Source: Bacillota bacterium (GTDB lineage Bacteria > Bacillota > Clostridia > Lachnospirales > Lachnospiraceae). From it: a DNA stretch of 64,000 bases. The notes under the pieces are model-generated. The model saw nothing but the letters and a program-made list of their open reading frames with translations, was not told the DNA's origin and made no database searches. Made by a program: the position numbers and the translations under genes. Each line of letters opens with the position of its first letter. Position 1 is the first letter of the stretch. Below, piece after piece: positions 53,992 to 62,951 of the stretch. Location of the stretch: NCBI GenBank assembly GCA_023393095.1, contig JAEWMT010000101.1:18973-82972 (forward strand), given 5' to 3'.

Positions 53992-54019
53992 ATTATATCA
54001 CACGAATGAAGAATGTCAA
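53992..54019 (-). promoter_or_regulatory. SigA-type promoter of the feo operon
   Basis: TTGACA (54014-54019) and TATAAT (53992-53997) on the minus strand, 16-base spacing. Confidence 0.8.
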
Positions 54020-54202
54020 TTGTTGAATTATCTAATTTTTATACGAATATTAGACTTGTTATGCATAGTATTTATAAAGAAATTTATACCATAGCTATTC
54101 GAGTTATCATTCGAATCCCTATTGCGATCCGGCACTGGGGGCAAATCTGCGAGTATTCAGGTTTCTATCCTATCTCAGTTTTAAAAGATTGTTCCAAGAT
54201 AC

Positions 54203-54303
54203 AAAAAGAGCCTAGAACTGATATGCTCCCCTATGGTAGATAGTTTAAATAATATAAACTATTTTTCACAAGATGAGCGATACATTAATCCTAAGGCTCT
54301 TTA
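54203..54303. terminator. Long-loop hairpin, possibly a split terminator
   Basis: AAAAAGAGCCT (54203) pairs with the AAGGCTCTTT ending near 54302, with about 80 bases between the arms. The insert contains GATATGCTCCCCTATGG and a second stem AATAGTTTAAAT-like (TAGTTTA / TAAACTA). It may be a terminator whose loop was enlarged by insertion; the insert is not identified. Confidence 0.35.
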
Positions 54304-54317
54304 CTTATTATATATTT

Positions 54318-54663
54318 GATTTGGGTGTCAAATTCTCACGGCGTCATACTCAATTCCACATATAATGAAAACAGTACGTAAGAATTAGACAGCCTCCGGC
54401 GGATGCATACTCGCTTTTCTCGGCACATATTATGAAGGTTTTCATAATATGTCAAAAAAGTAAATAATGAATATGTGTGCATATATATAAATATGGCGAA
54501 GGCCGGCCGCAAGCGGTTGCCTTTTCTTTCGTTTAAGACTCAGTAAAATGCTCGCAGCTGTGAACATTTTACATCTCTGAGGCTTAATAAGAAAGTCACC
54601 GCTTAAGGTAAAGGCGAGTCATATTTATATATATGCACACATATTCATCTCACAGCCTAAATC
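54318..54663. repeat. Composite palindromic repeat, families C+B (copy at 54.3 kb)
   Basis: Terminal inverted repeats GATTTGGGTGTC (left) and GATTTAGGCTGT (complement of the right end). The C unit (about 54325-54440) with TCAAATTCTCACGG and CCGGCGGATGCA is followed by the B core (about 54465-54650). Both parts align with the composite at 12097-12425. It ends three bases before the queH stop codon. Confidence 0.85.
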
Positions 54664-54666
54664 TTA

Positions 54667-55296
54667 TTACACCATATTTTCATTCTTTAAATCTCTGTCT
54701 CGTTTTGAGTAAACACATCCGCAATAGTCCTGTCGGTATAGCTTATATTCATTTGACAGTTCAATGGAGCGTTTATATCCGTTCTTCTTTTTAAAATCCG
54801 ATGGAAGATAGGATACCCCATACTCACTGCCAAGCTTATTACCTATTTCATTCAGTTTCTCCGCGTTTTTATATGGGCTGATGGATAGCGTAGTAGTAAA
54901 ATATTCAAAGCCATTATCCGCAGCCGTTTTTGCAGCCTCTTTAAGCCGTAGCTCATAGCATACAAAGCAGCGGCTTCCACCCTCTGGTTCATCTTCTAAT
55001 CCCTTCACCTTACGGTAATAATCCTCCGGACGATATTCACCGGGAATAAATTGAACCTTTGAAGGTAATGGAATTGCTTGTATGAACCTCTGCTGTTCTT
55101 CTACCCTTTTTAAGTACTCTTCCTCCGGATAAATATTCGGATTATAATAATAAACCGTTATATCAAAGTAATTTGATAAATACTCTAAAACATAGCTGCT
55201 GCAAGGAGCACAGCAGCTATGGATCAGCAATTTAGGCCGGTGTTGGTCTTTGTTAAGTTTTTCAATTATAATATCCAATTCTTTTTGATAATTCAT
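54667..55296 (-). CDS. queH: Epoxyqueuosine reductase QueH
   Basis: Catalyses the last step of queuosine synthesis in organisms without QueG. The DUF208/QueH Cys motifs are present: IHSCCAPCSSYVL at the N-terminus, RCFVCYELRL in the middle and YCGCVYSKRDR near the C-terminus, which bind the iron-sulfur cluster and a second metal site. The 209 residues are full length. GGGAG lies six bases before the ATG. It follows the response-regulator gene by two bases, so the two are co-transcribed. Confidence 0.94.
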   Translation of the reverse strand: MNYQKELDIIIEKLNKDQHRPKLLIHSCCAPCSSYVLEYLSNYFDITVYYYNPNIYPEEEYLKRVEEQQRFIQAIPLPSKVQFIPGEYRPEDYYRKVKGLEDEPEGGSRCFVCYELRLKEAAKTAADNGFEYFTTTLSISPYKNAEKLNEIGNKLGSEYGVSYLPSDFKKKNGYKRSIELSNEYKLYRQDYCGCVYSKRDRDLKNENMV

Positions 55297-55298
55297 AA

Positions 55299-55697
55299 TT
55301 AGCTCCCGATTAGTTCAAGCTTACGTAATTCATTCTCAAACTTTTCTCTGTCAATTGGCTTTCCGGCATATGCAGTGCAACCAAATTCAAAGGCCTTGGT
55401 TACATTTTTTCCTTCGCTTAAGGCTGTTGTCATTATTATTTTTGATCTTTTTTCTTCCGGAAGATTATAGTTCTCCTCTATTTCCCGAATTTGCTTCAAA
55501 GCCTCATATCCATCTACTACCGGCATCATAATGTCCATACAAATCAGGTCATAGTGCTCACCTGTTTCCATAGCCATTTTATATGCTTCTATCGCTTCTT
55601 CTCCATCAACGGTAACATCGCATTCACCGTACTGGGACAAAAACCGCATCATAAATTTCCTGCTGGCAAAGTCATCTTCAGCAATTAATATTCTCAT
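55299..55697 (-). CDS. Stand-alone receiver-domain response regulator (CheY-like)
   Basis: A 132-residue receiver domain only. It has the acidic pocket (AEDD, residues 6-9), phospho-acceptor Asp55 in LICMDIMMPVVDG, the switch Thr in IIMTTALSE and the conserved Lys in YAGKPIDREKF. It has no output domain, so it acts by protein interaction or in a phosphorelay. No histidine kinase or chemotaxis gene lies nearby. It is directly followed by queH. The family A element lies 29 bases upstream of its start, where its promoter should be. Confidence 0.9.
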   Translation of the reverse strand: MRILIAEDDFASRKFMMRFLSQYGECDVTVDGEEAIEAYKMAMETGEHYDLICMDIMMPVVDGYEALKQIREIEENYNLPEEKRSKIIMTTALSEGKNVTKAFEFGCTAYAGKPIDREKFENELRKLELIGS

Positions 55698-55726
55698 AAC
55701 TGGTTTCCTCCACGGATAGTACTATA

Positions 55727-55878
55727 TAGGTATTGCGAAACTATATAGTCTTTGTAATTGTATACACAGCAGATACATATTTCTCCGCTCCAACGCTTCC
55801 TTCGGGCTTAACTTCCGCTCCGAAATAGTATTTGCTGTGTATACAATATCTATAATTTATGAGTTTCGCAATTACCTA
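55727..55878. mobile_element. MITE-like palindromic element, family A, with 11-bp direct repeats
   Basis: Nearly identical to the copy at 28826-28978 (one base missing at the left end: TAGGTATTGCG). The 11 bases ATAGTACTATA lie immediately before and immediately after the element, as expected of a target-site duplication; the sequence is itself partly palindromic. It lies between the hisC stop and the response-regulator start. Confidence 0.9.
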
Positions 55879-55937
55879 ATAGTACTATAAATCTCTATAA
55901 AGATGGCCATATTAAGCGGTCTTATGTATTCTGATAT

Positions 55938-57005
55938 TTATTTATCGTAGTCTTCAATGTAGTTTCGCAAAAATGTGTAAAGTTTTTCCATTTCTTCATC
56001 TGTTCCGATGGAAATGCGAAGATAATTATTAATACGTGGTAAATTAAAATATCTGACATAGATATGATTGGAACGCAGAGCTTCAAATATCTCATTCGCA
56101 GGAATTTTATTGTGAGTTGCAAATATAAAGTTTGCTCCTGATTTCGGGAAGGAAAAATTAAGCTGTTTTAACATGGTTTCCGCTTTATCTCTGGTTTCAA
56201 TAATCTTTTTAATCATTGTTTCATAATATACTACATCCTTTACTGCCTCTGCACCCGCAATAATTGCGGTTTGATTCATTGTATAAGAGTTAAAGGAATA
56301 TTTTACATCATTTAAGGCTTTTATCAATGCAGCATTTCCCATGGCAAAACCAATTCTCATTCCGGCCATAGATCTGGACTTCGAGAAGGTTTGAATTACC
56401 AACAGATTATCATACTTTGATATCAGTTCAATGGCTGATTTTCCCGCAAAATCAATATAGGCTTCATCAACGATTACAACTACATCCTGATTATTCTTTA
56501 TAATATCTTCTATTACAGGCAAATCTTCATAAATAGATGTAGGCGCATTGGGATTTGCAAGGACTACCCCACCGTTTTCTTTATAATAATCTTCTTTCAC
56601 AATTAAGAAATTCTCATCCAAAGGTTGCTTCTGATACGGAATGCGAAAAAGATCACACCAAACCGGATAGAAAGAATAAGTAATATCCGGAAAAAAGATC
56701 GGTTTCTCTGAGTTAAAGAAAGTCATGAATGCCATTGCAAGTACATCATCCGATCCCACACCAACAAATACCTGCTCTTTATCCAAATGATAATAATGAG
56801 CCAGTTCCTCTACCAATTGATTAACAGTAGGATCCGGATAACGTCTTAATAGATCGGTGTCCAACCCTAGCAGAGCTTTTTCGACACCTGGGGCAGGTGG
56901 GTAAGGATTTTCGTTAGTATTGAGTTTGATCATACCCTCTTTATTGGGTTGCTCTCCAGGAACATAGGGTACGACTGTACGAATATTATTCTCCCATGGC
57001 TTCAT
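55938..57005 (-). CDS. hisC: Histidinol-phosphate aminotransferase
   Basis: A fold-type I PLP aminotransferase of histidine synthesis, 355 residues. N-terminal PWENNIRTVVPYVPGEQP and LNTNENPYPP are the HisC signature; the PLP Lys is in QTFSKSRSMAGMRIG, and NPNAPTS and DEAYIDF bind PLP. The ATG at 57005 (MKPWENN) has GG nine bases upstream and fits the family; an ATG six bases earlier is possible. It follows the other aminotransferase gene by 17 bases in the same direction. No other his genes are present, so it may be a broad-specificity enzyme also acting on aromatic amino acids. Confidence 0.92.
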   Translation of the reverse strand: MKPWENNIRTVVPYVPGEQPNKEGMIKLNTNENPYPPAPGVEKALLGLDTDLLRRYPDPTVNQLVEELAHYYHLDKEQVFVGVGSDDVLAMAFMTFFNSEKPIFFPDITYSFYPVWCDLFRIPYQKQPLDENFLIVKEDYYKENGGVVLANPNAPTSIYEDLPVIEDIIKNNQDVVVIVDEAYIDFAGKSAIELISKYDNLLVIQTFSKSRSMAGMRIGFAMGNAALIKALNDVKYSFNSYTMNQTAIIAGAEAVKDVVYYETMIKKIIETRDKAETMLKQLNFSFPKSGANFIFATHNKIPANEIFEALRSNHIYVRYFNLPRINNYLRISIGTDEEMEKLYTFLRNYIEDYDK

Positions 57006-57022
57006 ATACATTTTCCTTTCTT

Positions 57023-58210
57023 TTATAAACCGTACTCCTCTGCCAGCTTTTTAAATCTGGGAAGAGAGCGCTCAATCATAGAGTAATCCACGCAATATGC
57101 GATTCGACAATAACCAGTACAAGCAAAAGAAGATCCGGGAACGATCAAAAGATTATGCTCCTTCGCTTTGCCGGCAAATGCCTTATCATCCTCCTCAAGT
57201 GCCTTAACAAACAGATAGAAGGCTCCTTGAGGTTTTACACACTGATATCCGTAGGATACCAGGCTATTATATAATAATTCTCTGTTACGGTTATAGATCT
57301 CAACTTCAACCTTGGCATCAAGACATTTTGCGACTGCCCTTTGAATCAAGGATGGTGCATTCACATAACCAAGAATTCTGTTTGCTACATTTGCCGCCTG
57401 AATCATATTATCAAATGCATCCACCTCATTCGGGATTACAAGATATCCGATTCTCTCACCGGGTAATGATAATGATTTACTGAAGGAGTAACCTACGATG
57501 GTATTATTATAATATTTTGTAAGATAAGGAACCTCTACTCCATCATATGCAAGTTCGCGATAAGGCTCATCCGAGATCAAATAAATGGAGCTGCCAAATT
57601 CCTTCTGTTTTCTATTCAAAATTTCAGAAAGTTCTATAATGGTTTTCTCAGAATAAACCACACCGGTAGGATTATTCGGAGTATTTACAATCACCGCTTT
57701 GGTTTTATTTGTTATTTTACACTCAAATTCTGTCAGATTCGGCTGAAAATCAATCGTATTCGGAGTAACTACAACAAGTTTTCCATCAAAGTTAGCAACA
57801 TAATTACGATATTCTCCGAAAAATGGTGCAAAGGCAATAACTTCATCCCCCGGATTTAGAATCGATTTCAGGATTACATTCAATCCGCCGGCTGCTCCAA
57901 CGGTCATCACTATATTCTCTTCCTGAAAGGAGGTTTGAAAATTCTGATTAATGGATTCGGCTATTTTCGCCCTAACATCTTCATAACCGGAATTGTTCAT
58001 ATAGCCATGTACCAGATTCGGACTTTCCTCATTGATAATCTGAAGAAGCGCTTCTTTGATCTGTACTGGCGGTTCTACGCTGGGATTACCAAGACTAAAA
58101 TCGAATACATTCTCTGCTCCGTATATACCGGCTAGCCTCTTTCCTTCTTCAAACATAGCCCTGATAACGGAACTGTTATTTACCAAATCAATCATTTTAT
58201 CTGAAATCAT
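57023..58210 (-). CDS. Class I PLP-dependent aminotransferase
   Basis: A 395-residue fold-type I aminotransferase. Seen are FDFSLGNPSVEPP, TVGAAGGLNVILKSIL, NTPNNPTGVVYSE, SDEPYRELAYDG and the PLP Lys in YSFSKSLSLPGERIGYLV. The general pattern is of aspartate/alanine-type enzymes; the exact substrates are not predictable. I start at 58210 (MISDKMID) with GAGGT five bases upstream; the longer frame to 58285 lacks a ribosome binding site. It is the first gene of a two-gene operon with hisC. Confidence 0.9.
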   Translation of the reverse strand: MISDKMIDLVNNSSVIRAMFEEGKRLAGIYGAENVFDFSLGNPSVEPPVQIKEALLQIINEESPNLVHGYMNNSGYEDVRAKIAESINQNFQTSFQEENIVMTVGAAGGLNVILKSILNPGDEVIAFAPFFGEYRNYVANFDGKLVVVTPNTIDFQPNLTEFECKITNKTKAVIVNTPNNPTGVVYSEKTIIELSEILNRKQKEFGSSIYLISDEPYRELAYDGVEVPYLTKYYNNTIVGYSFSKSLSLPGERIGYLVIPNEVDAFDNMIQAANVANRILGYVNAPSLIQRAVAKCLDAKVEVEIYNRNRELLYNSLVSYGYQCVKPQGAFYLFVKALEEDDKAFAGKAKEHNLLIVPGSSFACTGYCRIAYCVDYSMIERSLPRFKKLAEEYGL

Positions 58211-58354
58211 TGTATACCTCTTTTCCGGACATGTGCCATAGCAATTTTTGGTGTAAAGTATAACATATATATGATACACTATCAATACTTTTGTTTGAAA
58301 CTGTTAAGGATATAGCTGAACTGTAACAAGATATGTTTTCGTATGAAACTAATA

Positions 58355-58395
58355 AGGATGCATTTATGTTATAATCATGATAACACAATGCATCC
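58355..58395. terminator. Hairpin after the cytidylate-kinase-like gene
   Basis: AGGATGCATT and its exact complement AATGCATCCT enclose an inner TGTTAT/ATAACA stem. It lies 34 bases after the kinase-like gene stop on the minus strand; the T-run is short. Confidence 0.6.
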
Positions 58396-58428
58396 TATCT
58401 TAATTCATATTAACTTTTCTTTAAGAAC

Positions 58429-59049
58429 TCAATGAAATCGTATATCCAAATAAGCTTTTACAATATCAACACACTTTTGGAAGCCGAGATTGCTGCTATT
58501 TAAACAAAGATCATAATTCTTTGCATCCTCCCAGTCCCTTCCGGTATAATATTTATAATATTCCGATCTGTGCTTATCAATGGAAGCTATCTGTTTCTCT
58601 ATTTCTTTTTCCGATTTATCCGTAATTGCCTTTACATTAGTGATGCAATCATCTAAGGGAGCATGAACAAATACCTTCACTACATTATCATAATCTTTTA
58701 GAACATAATCTGCACATCTTCCAATGATAATACAGGATTCTCCATCAGCCAGTTCTTTTATAATCTTCGCCTGATAATTAAATAAATTGTCATTGGATAC
58801 GAACTCATCACTATCCGGAGGTATTATCTCTCCCTTGTAAACTTTACTTGCGATATTAAATAGCCTACTTTTCTTCAACTTTTCATCTGCTTTCGCAAAC
58901 AGCTGCTCGTTAATACCGCTATCATCCGAAGCTAATCTAAGAAGATCCCTATCATAATATGGGATATTCAGCTGTTCTGACAGCATTTTTCCTATTGTTC
59001 TTCCGCCACTGCCATAACCTCTTGCAATAGTAATTACATATTTACTCAT
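58429..59049 (-). CDS. Cytidylate kinase-like family protein
   Basis: A 206-residue AAA_26-type kinase. The P-loop is ARGYGSGGRTIG, followed by YYDRDLLRLASDDSGI and CIIIGRCADYVL, which distinguish this group from true Cmk. These proteins are common in anaerobic Firmicutes and their substrate is not established. AGGAGGG lies five bases before the ATG. It lies 50 bases after livF in the same direction, so it may be read from the liv operon. Confidence 0.88.
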   Translation of the reverse strand: MSKYVITIARGYGSGGRTIGKMLSEQLNIPYYDRDLLRLASDDSGINEQLFAKADEKLKKSRLFNIASKVYKGEIIPPDSDEFVSNDNLFNYQAKIIKELADGESCIIIGRCADYVLKDYDNVVKVFVHAPLDDCITNVKAITDKSEKEIEKQIASIDKHRSEYYKYYTGRDWEDAKNYDLCLNSSNLGFQKCVDIVKAYLDIRFH

Positions 59050-59099
59050 ATGAATCCCTCCTGCCTACTCATGGCTATGATATTTTACTATAATACATT

Positions 59100-59810
59100 T
59101 TATTCACCCAAATACGCTTTTTTAACAGATTCATCATTCATCAGCTTTTTCGCGTCACCTTCTAATACGATTTTACCGGTTTCCAGAACGTAAGCACGAT
59201 CCGCAATTGCCAGGGCTTTTTTAGCATTCTGTTCAACTAGAAGAACCGTTGTACCGCTTTTGCTGATACTTGTTATTATATCAAATATTTCTTCCACTAA
59301 AATTGGTGATAGACCCATAGATGGCTCATCCATCAGAATTATTTTCGGATGTGACATTAAAGCACGTCCCATTGCAAGCATCTGCTGTTCACCACCGCTT
59401 AATGTCCCGGCAAGCTGGCTTTTTCGTTCCTTTAATCTTGGAAATCTCTTATATACATTTTCTAGTGACGCGGCTATTTCAACCTGATCATTACGAGTAA
59501 ACGCACCCATAAGAAGATTTTCATAAACCGTCAGCTGTGAGAAAACTCGTCTACCCTCAGGTACATGTGCAATTCCAAGTGATACAATCTTATGAGCAGG
59601 AATCTTCTGCAAATCCTTGCCCTCATATAGAACTTCTCCGCCTTTTGCCCCGATCAGACCGGTAATTGTATGCAAAATCGTAGTTTTACCGGCACCATTT
59701 GCACCGATTAATGCTATAACCTCTCCCTCGTTAACCTCAAAGGAAGCATCTTTAATTGCCTGTATCACTCCATAATATACTTGTAAGTTTTTTATTTCAA
59801 GCATGGCCAT
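59100..59810 (-). CDS. livF: Branched-chain amino acid ABC transporter ATPase LivF
   Basis: One of two ATPases of the Liv importer, 236 residues. Walker A GANGAGKTT, Q-loop HVPEGRRVFSQLTVYENL, signature LSGGEQQMLAMGRALM and Walker B IILMDEPSMGLSP are those of LivF. AAGGAGG lies about 12 bases before the ATG. Unusually it is separated from livG by 252 bases of tandem hairpin repeats, whereas the other liv genes are almost contiguous. Confidence 0.95.
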   Translation of the reverse strand: MAMLEIKNLQVYYGVIQAIKDASFEVNEGEVIALIGANGAGKTTILHTITGLIGAKGGEVLYEGKDLQKIPAHKIVSLGIAHVPEGRRVFSQLTVYENLLMGAFTRNDQVEIAASLENVYKRFPRLKERKSQLAGTLSGGEQQMLAMGRALMSHPKIILMDEPSMGLSPILVEEIFDIITSISKSGTTVLLVEQNAKKALAIADRAYVLETGKIVLEGDAKKLMNDESVKKAYLGE

Positions 59811-59823
59811 AATCTTTCCAATC

Positions 59824-60020
59824 CTCCTTGCCTTGTAGGAGGATTTATCCTCCCTTGCTTTTTAAGGAGGATTTGTCCTCCCTTGCTTTTTAAGGAAAAT
59901 TATATCTCCCTTACTTTTTAAGGAGAATTACCTCCCTTGCTATATAAGGAGAATTTATCTCCTTTGCTTTCATATGGATTTATCCACCCTAGCTTTTATA
60001 AGATTTTAACTCTCATCCTT
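59824..60020. repeat. About seven tandem 26-29-bp hairpin units between livG and livF
   Basis: On the minus strand each unit reads roughly AAAAAGCAAGGGAGG(A)TAAATCCTCCTT: a Shine-Dalgarno-like AGGAGG or GGGAGG followed by its complement. Units diverge towards the livG side. The real livF ribosome binding site is the last member of the series. Each unit could fold into a small hairpin that hides its own AGGAGG. Confidence 0.8.
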
Positions 60021-60062
60021 ATTAAGAGAACTTAAATCCTCTTTCAATTTAATCCAATTTTT

Positions 60063-60821
60063 TTATTCACCCAGATATGCTTTAATAACCTCAGGATTAT
60101 TAAGTACATCCTTCGGTGATCCGTTTGCCAACTGTTGACCGAAATTTAAAACAAAGATCTTTTCACAAATACCGGCTACCAACTTCATATCATGCTCAAT
60201 TAATAAGATAGTTACATGATATTTTTCACGTATTAAAGATATCGTTTCCATAAGCTCATCTGTTTCCGCAGGATTCATACCAGCTGCGGGTTCGTCAAGC
60301 AGAAGCAGCTTTGGATTGGTTGCAAGCGCTCTAGCAATTTCCAACTTTCTTTGCTTTCCGTAAGGAAGATTCGAGGCCAGTCTGTCAGCCTCCCCATCAA
60401 GTCCGAATACCTTCAGTATATCGAAAGCAGCCTCATTCATTCGCTTCTCAGCCTTAAAGTATGCAGGTAATCTCAAAATTCCTGAAGCAGTAGAATATTT
60501 ATGATCGTTATGAAGACCAACCTTTACATTATCAAGTACGGACAAATTCTTAAACAGACGGATATTCTGAAATGTTCTTGCAATTCCAGCTTTATTAATC
60601 TCGATTGTACTAAGACCCGTGATATTCTTATCATCTAGAAGAATGCGTCCCGTATCCGACTTATATACACCGGTCAAAAGGTTGAATATAGTCGTCTTTC
60701 CTGCGCCATTCGGCCCGATCAATCCATACAATTCACCTTTTTCAATTGTTAAGTTAACGGAATCTACCGCCCTTAGACCACCAAAGGAGATACCTAGATT
60801 ACTAACTGATAACATTGCCAT
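60063..60821 (-). CDS. livG: Branched-chain amino acid ABC transporter ATPase LivG
   Basis: The second ATPase of the importer, 252 residues. Walker A GPNGAGKTT, Q-loop RTFQNIRLFKNLSVLDNV, signature LPYGKQRKLEIARALA and Walker B LLLLDEPAAGMNP, with the long C-terminal region of LivG. Its GGAGG ribosome binding site lies inside the end of livM; the livM stop and livG start are two bases apart. Confidence 0.95.
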   Translation of the reverse strand: MAMLSVSNLGISFGGLRAVDSVNLTIEKGELYGLIGPNGAGKTTIFNLLTGVYKSDTGRILLDDKNITGLSTIEINKAGIARTFQNIRLFKNLSVLDNVKVGLHNDHKYSTASGILRLPAYFKAEKRMNEAAFDILKVFGLDGEADRLASNLPYGKQRKLEIARALATNPKLLLLDEPAAGMNPAETDELMETISLIREKYHVTILLIEHDMKLVAGICEKIFVLNFGQQLANGSPKDVLNNPEVIKAYLGE

Positions 60822-60823
60822 AG

Positions 60824-61879
60824 TTAAGCCGCCTCCTTCGTCTTCTTAGTAAACAAATTCTTAATTGAATGATTTTTACGCCAATTAATAAGAGTAGGAT
60901 TCCAGCTGAATATCATCATAAAAATTAATACCACAGCATAAATCAGCATACGATAATCTTGCAAGAATCGCAGATATTCCGGTAGGATAGTAAGAACCAG
61001 CGCTGCAATGATTGAGCCTCTTAGATTACCCATACCACCAAGTACAACAAAGACCAGAATCATGATAGACTGGTTATATCCAAAATTCTTTGGTGTAGCA
61101 ACAAGACTCGAAATATTATGGGAATATAGTACTCCGGCAACACCGGCTAAAGCAGCTGAGATGGTGAACGCAAGTAATTTAAATTTCGTTATATCAATAC
61201 CTACAGATTCCGCTGCAATACGGTTATCACGAATTGCCATGATCGCCCTTCCAGAACGAGAATGCACTAAATTAGATACGATAAGATAAGTTAATATCAG
61301 AAGAAGAACAGCAATAATAAAAGTTGTATCCTTCGGAGTTCCTGAGATACCCTGTGCACCTTTCACAATAACTTTTCCATCCGTAGCAAGATTCAAGGAC
61401 ACGGTATCTTTCATAGAAAAATGAATGCCTTTTCCATCAATACCGATATATAAAACATTAATTATATTCTTAATAATTTCACCAAAGGCAAGCGTTACGA
61501 TTGCCAGATAGTCTCCCTTCAGACGCAATACTGCCACACCGATTAACGCTCCGAATAATGCAGCAAATAAAGCACCTATGACAATTGCCAATGTAAAACG
61601 AATGAACACATTGTCAATTGTTGTCACCATTGCGTTGGAGAAGAATGCTCCTGTAAATGCACCGATACACATGAAGCCTGCATGACCAAGACTTAACTCA
61701 CCTAATATGCCAACCGTCAGATTCAGTGATACTGCCATAATTGAATAATAGCAAATCGGAACCAATAATCCTTGTAACAAGTTAGACATAATATCAGCGC
61801 TGATTAATATCTGACAAATAATATATGCAACTATTATAATACCTATGGTAATAATATTGTTTCGTGTTGTTTTTTTCAT
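60824..61879 (-). CDS. livM: Branched-chain amino acid ABC transporter permease LivM
   Basis: A membrane subunit of about 350 residues with ten or so hydrophobic helices. LTVGILGELSLGHAGFMCIG and the permease loop AIRDNRIAAESVGIDITKFK (EAA-like) are typical of LivM. The ATG at 61879 has AGGTGG five bases upstream; a GTG three codons earlier abuts the livH stop. Contiguous with livH and livG. Confidence 0.95.
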   Translation of the reverse strand: MKKTTRNNIITIGIIIVAYIICQILISADIMSNLLQGLLVPICYYSIMAVSLNLTVGILGELSLGHAGFMCIGAFTGAFFSNAMVTTIDNVFIRFTLAIVIGALFAALFGALIGVAVLRLKGDYLAIVTLAFGEIIKNIINVLYIGIDGKGIHFSMKDTVSLNLATDGKVIVKGAQGISGTPKDTTFIIAVLLLILTYLIVSNLVHSRSGRAIMAIRDNRIAAESVGIDITKFKLLAFTISAALAGVAGVLYSHNISSLVATPKNFGYNQSIMILVFVVLGGMGNLRGSIIAALVLTILPEYLRFLQDYRMLIYAVVLIFMMIFSWNPTLINWRKNHSIKNLFTKKTKEAA

Positions 61880-61888
61880 TATTGCCAC

Positions 61889-62770
61889 CTACACTTTCTC
61901 TTGCATCTGCTTACCGAGAATACCTGTCGGTTTTACTAGCAGAACAACTATTAATACAATAAATACAATTGCATCAGATAACTGCGATGAAATGTAGGCA
62001 CGGCTTATTATCTCTATAACACCTAAAAGAATACCTCCAAGCATAGCACCGGGTACAGAACCAATACCGCCAAATACTGCTGCAACAAACGCTTTGATAC
62101 CTGGCATAGCGCCTGCAGTTGGAGTAAGACTGGGATAAGCAGAGAACATCAGGGCACTTGCGATAGCAGCGAGCGCTGATCCGATTGCAAACGTTATCGC
62201 AATTGTTTTATTAACGTTAACCCCCATCAATACTGCTGCATCCTTATCCTCAGATACAGCCAGCATTCCACGGCCCGTCTTAGATTTCTTTATAAAAATT
62301 GAAAGTCCTATCATTATAATGATACAAATAGGAATTGCAATAATTGTCTCACCTGAAATGGTAAGCTTACCACCAGCCAACTTTAATGCCGGTATGGAAA
62401 CTACCGAACTAAATGATTTCGTATCTGCTCCCCAAATGATAAGAGCAACGTTTTGTAAAAGATAACTAACTCCAATTGCTGTTATTAATACGGCAAGTGC
62501 AGATGCCTTTCTTAATGGCTTATATGCAACTCGTTCAATTGTGACACCTAATACCGTACATAATATAGCAGATGCAAGCACAGCAATCAATGGATTAAGA
62601 CCCATAGAACTCATCATAATAAAAATAACATATCCACCGATCATGATAACATCACCATGTGCGAAGTTCAGCATCTTTGCAATACCATAAACCATTGTAT
62701 AACCAAGCGCAATAATCGAATATATGCTGCCTAGGCTGATTCCTTTAATCAAATATGAAATAAAACTCAT
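61889..62770 (-). CDS. livH: Branched-chain amino acid ABC transporter permease LivH
   Basis: The second permease, 293 residues. MLNFAHGDVIMIGGY near the N-terminus and SEDKDAAVLMGVNVNKT (EAA-like loop) and AAVFGGIGSVPGAMLGG near the C-terminus match LivH. I start at 62770 (MSFISYL), where GGGGG lies six bases upstream. The gap to livK contains an inverted repeat. Confidence 0.95.
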   Translation of the reverse strand: MSFISYLIKGISLGSIYSIIALGYTMVYGIAKMLNFAHGDVIMIGGYVIFIMMSSMGLNPLIAVLASAILCTVLGVTIERVAYKPLRKASALAVLITAIGVSYLLQNVALIIWGADTKSFSSVVSIPALKLAGGKLTISGETIIAIPICIIIMIGLSIFIKKSKTGRGMLAVSEDKDAAVLMGVNVNKTIAITFAIGSALAAIASALMFSAYPSLTPTAGAMPGIKAFVAAVFGGIGSVPGAMLGGILLGVIEIISRAYISSQLSDAIVFIVLIVVLLVKPTGILGKQMQEKV

Positions 62771-62951
62771 AGTTACCCCCGTCTGCATATTGAACTCTAT
62801 GCATTTTTTGCATTTTCTCTCACTAACCGTTTTAAATGAGGAATATTAATTAATAAATAATTCACAAATGGATTATATCATAGTGCCGAGAATGATACAA
62901 CTTAAACTAGTATCAATATACATGATTTTATATGTATAAATCAATCAAATT

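Noticed and set aside
54013..54243. 76-codon plus-strand open frame beside the feo promoter
   Set aside because: Starts inside the feoA promoter region, lacks a ribosome binding site and has no recognisable features.
59824..60020. Possible CRISPR array
   Set aside because: Units are contiguous with no spacers and diverge progressively; they are simple tandem repeats. No cas genes in the window.
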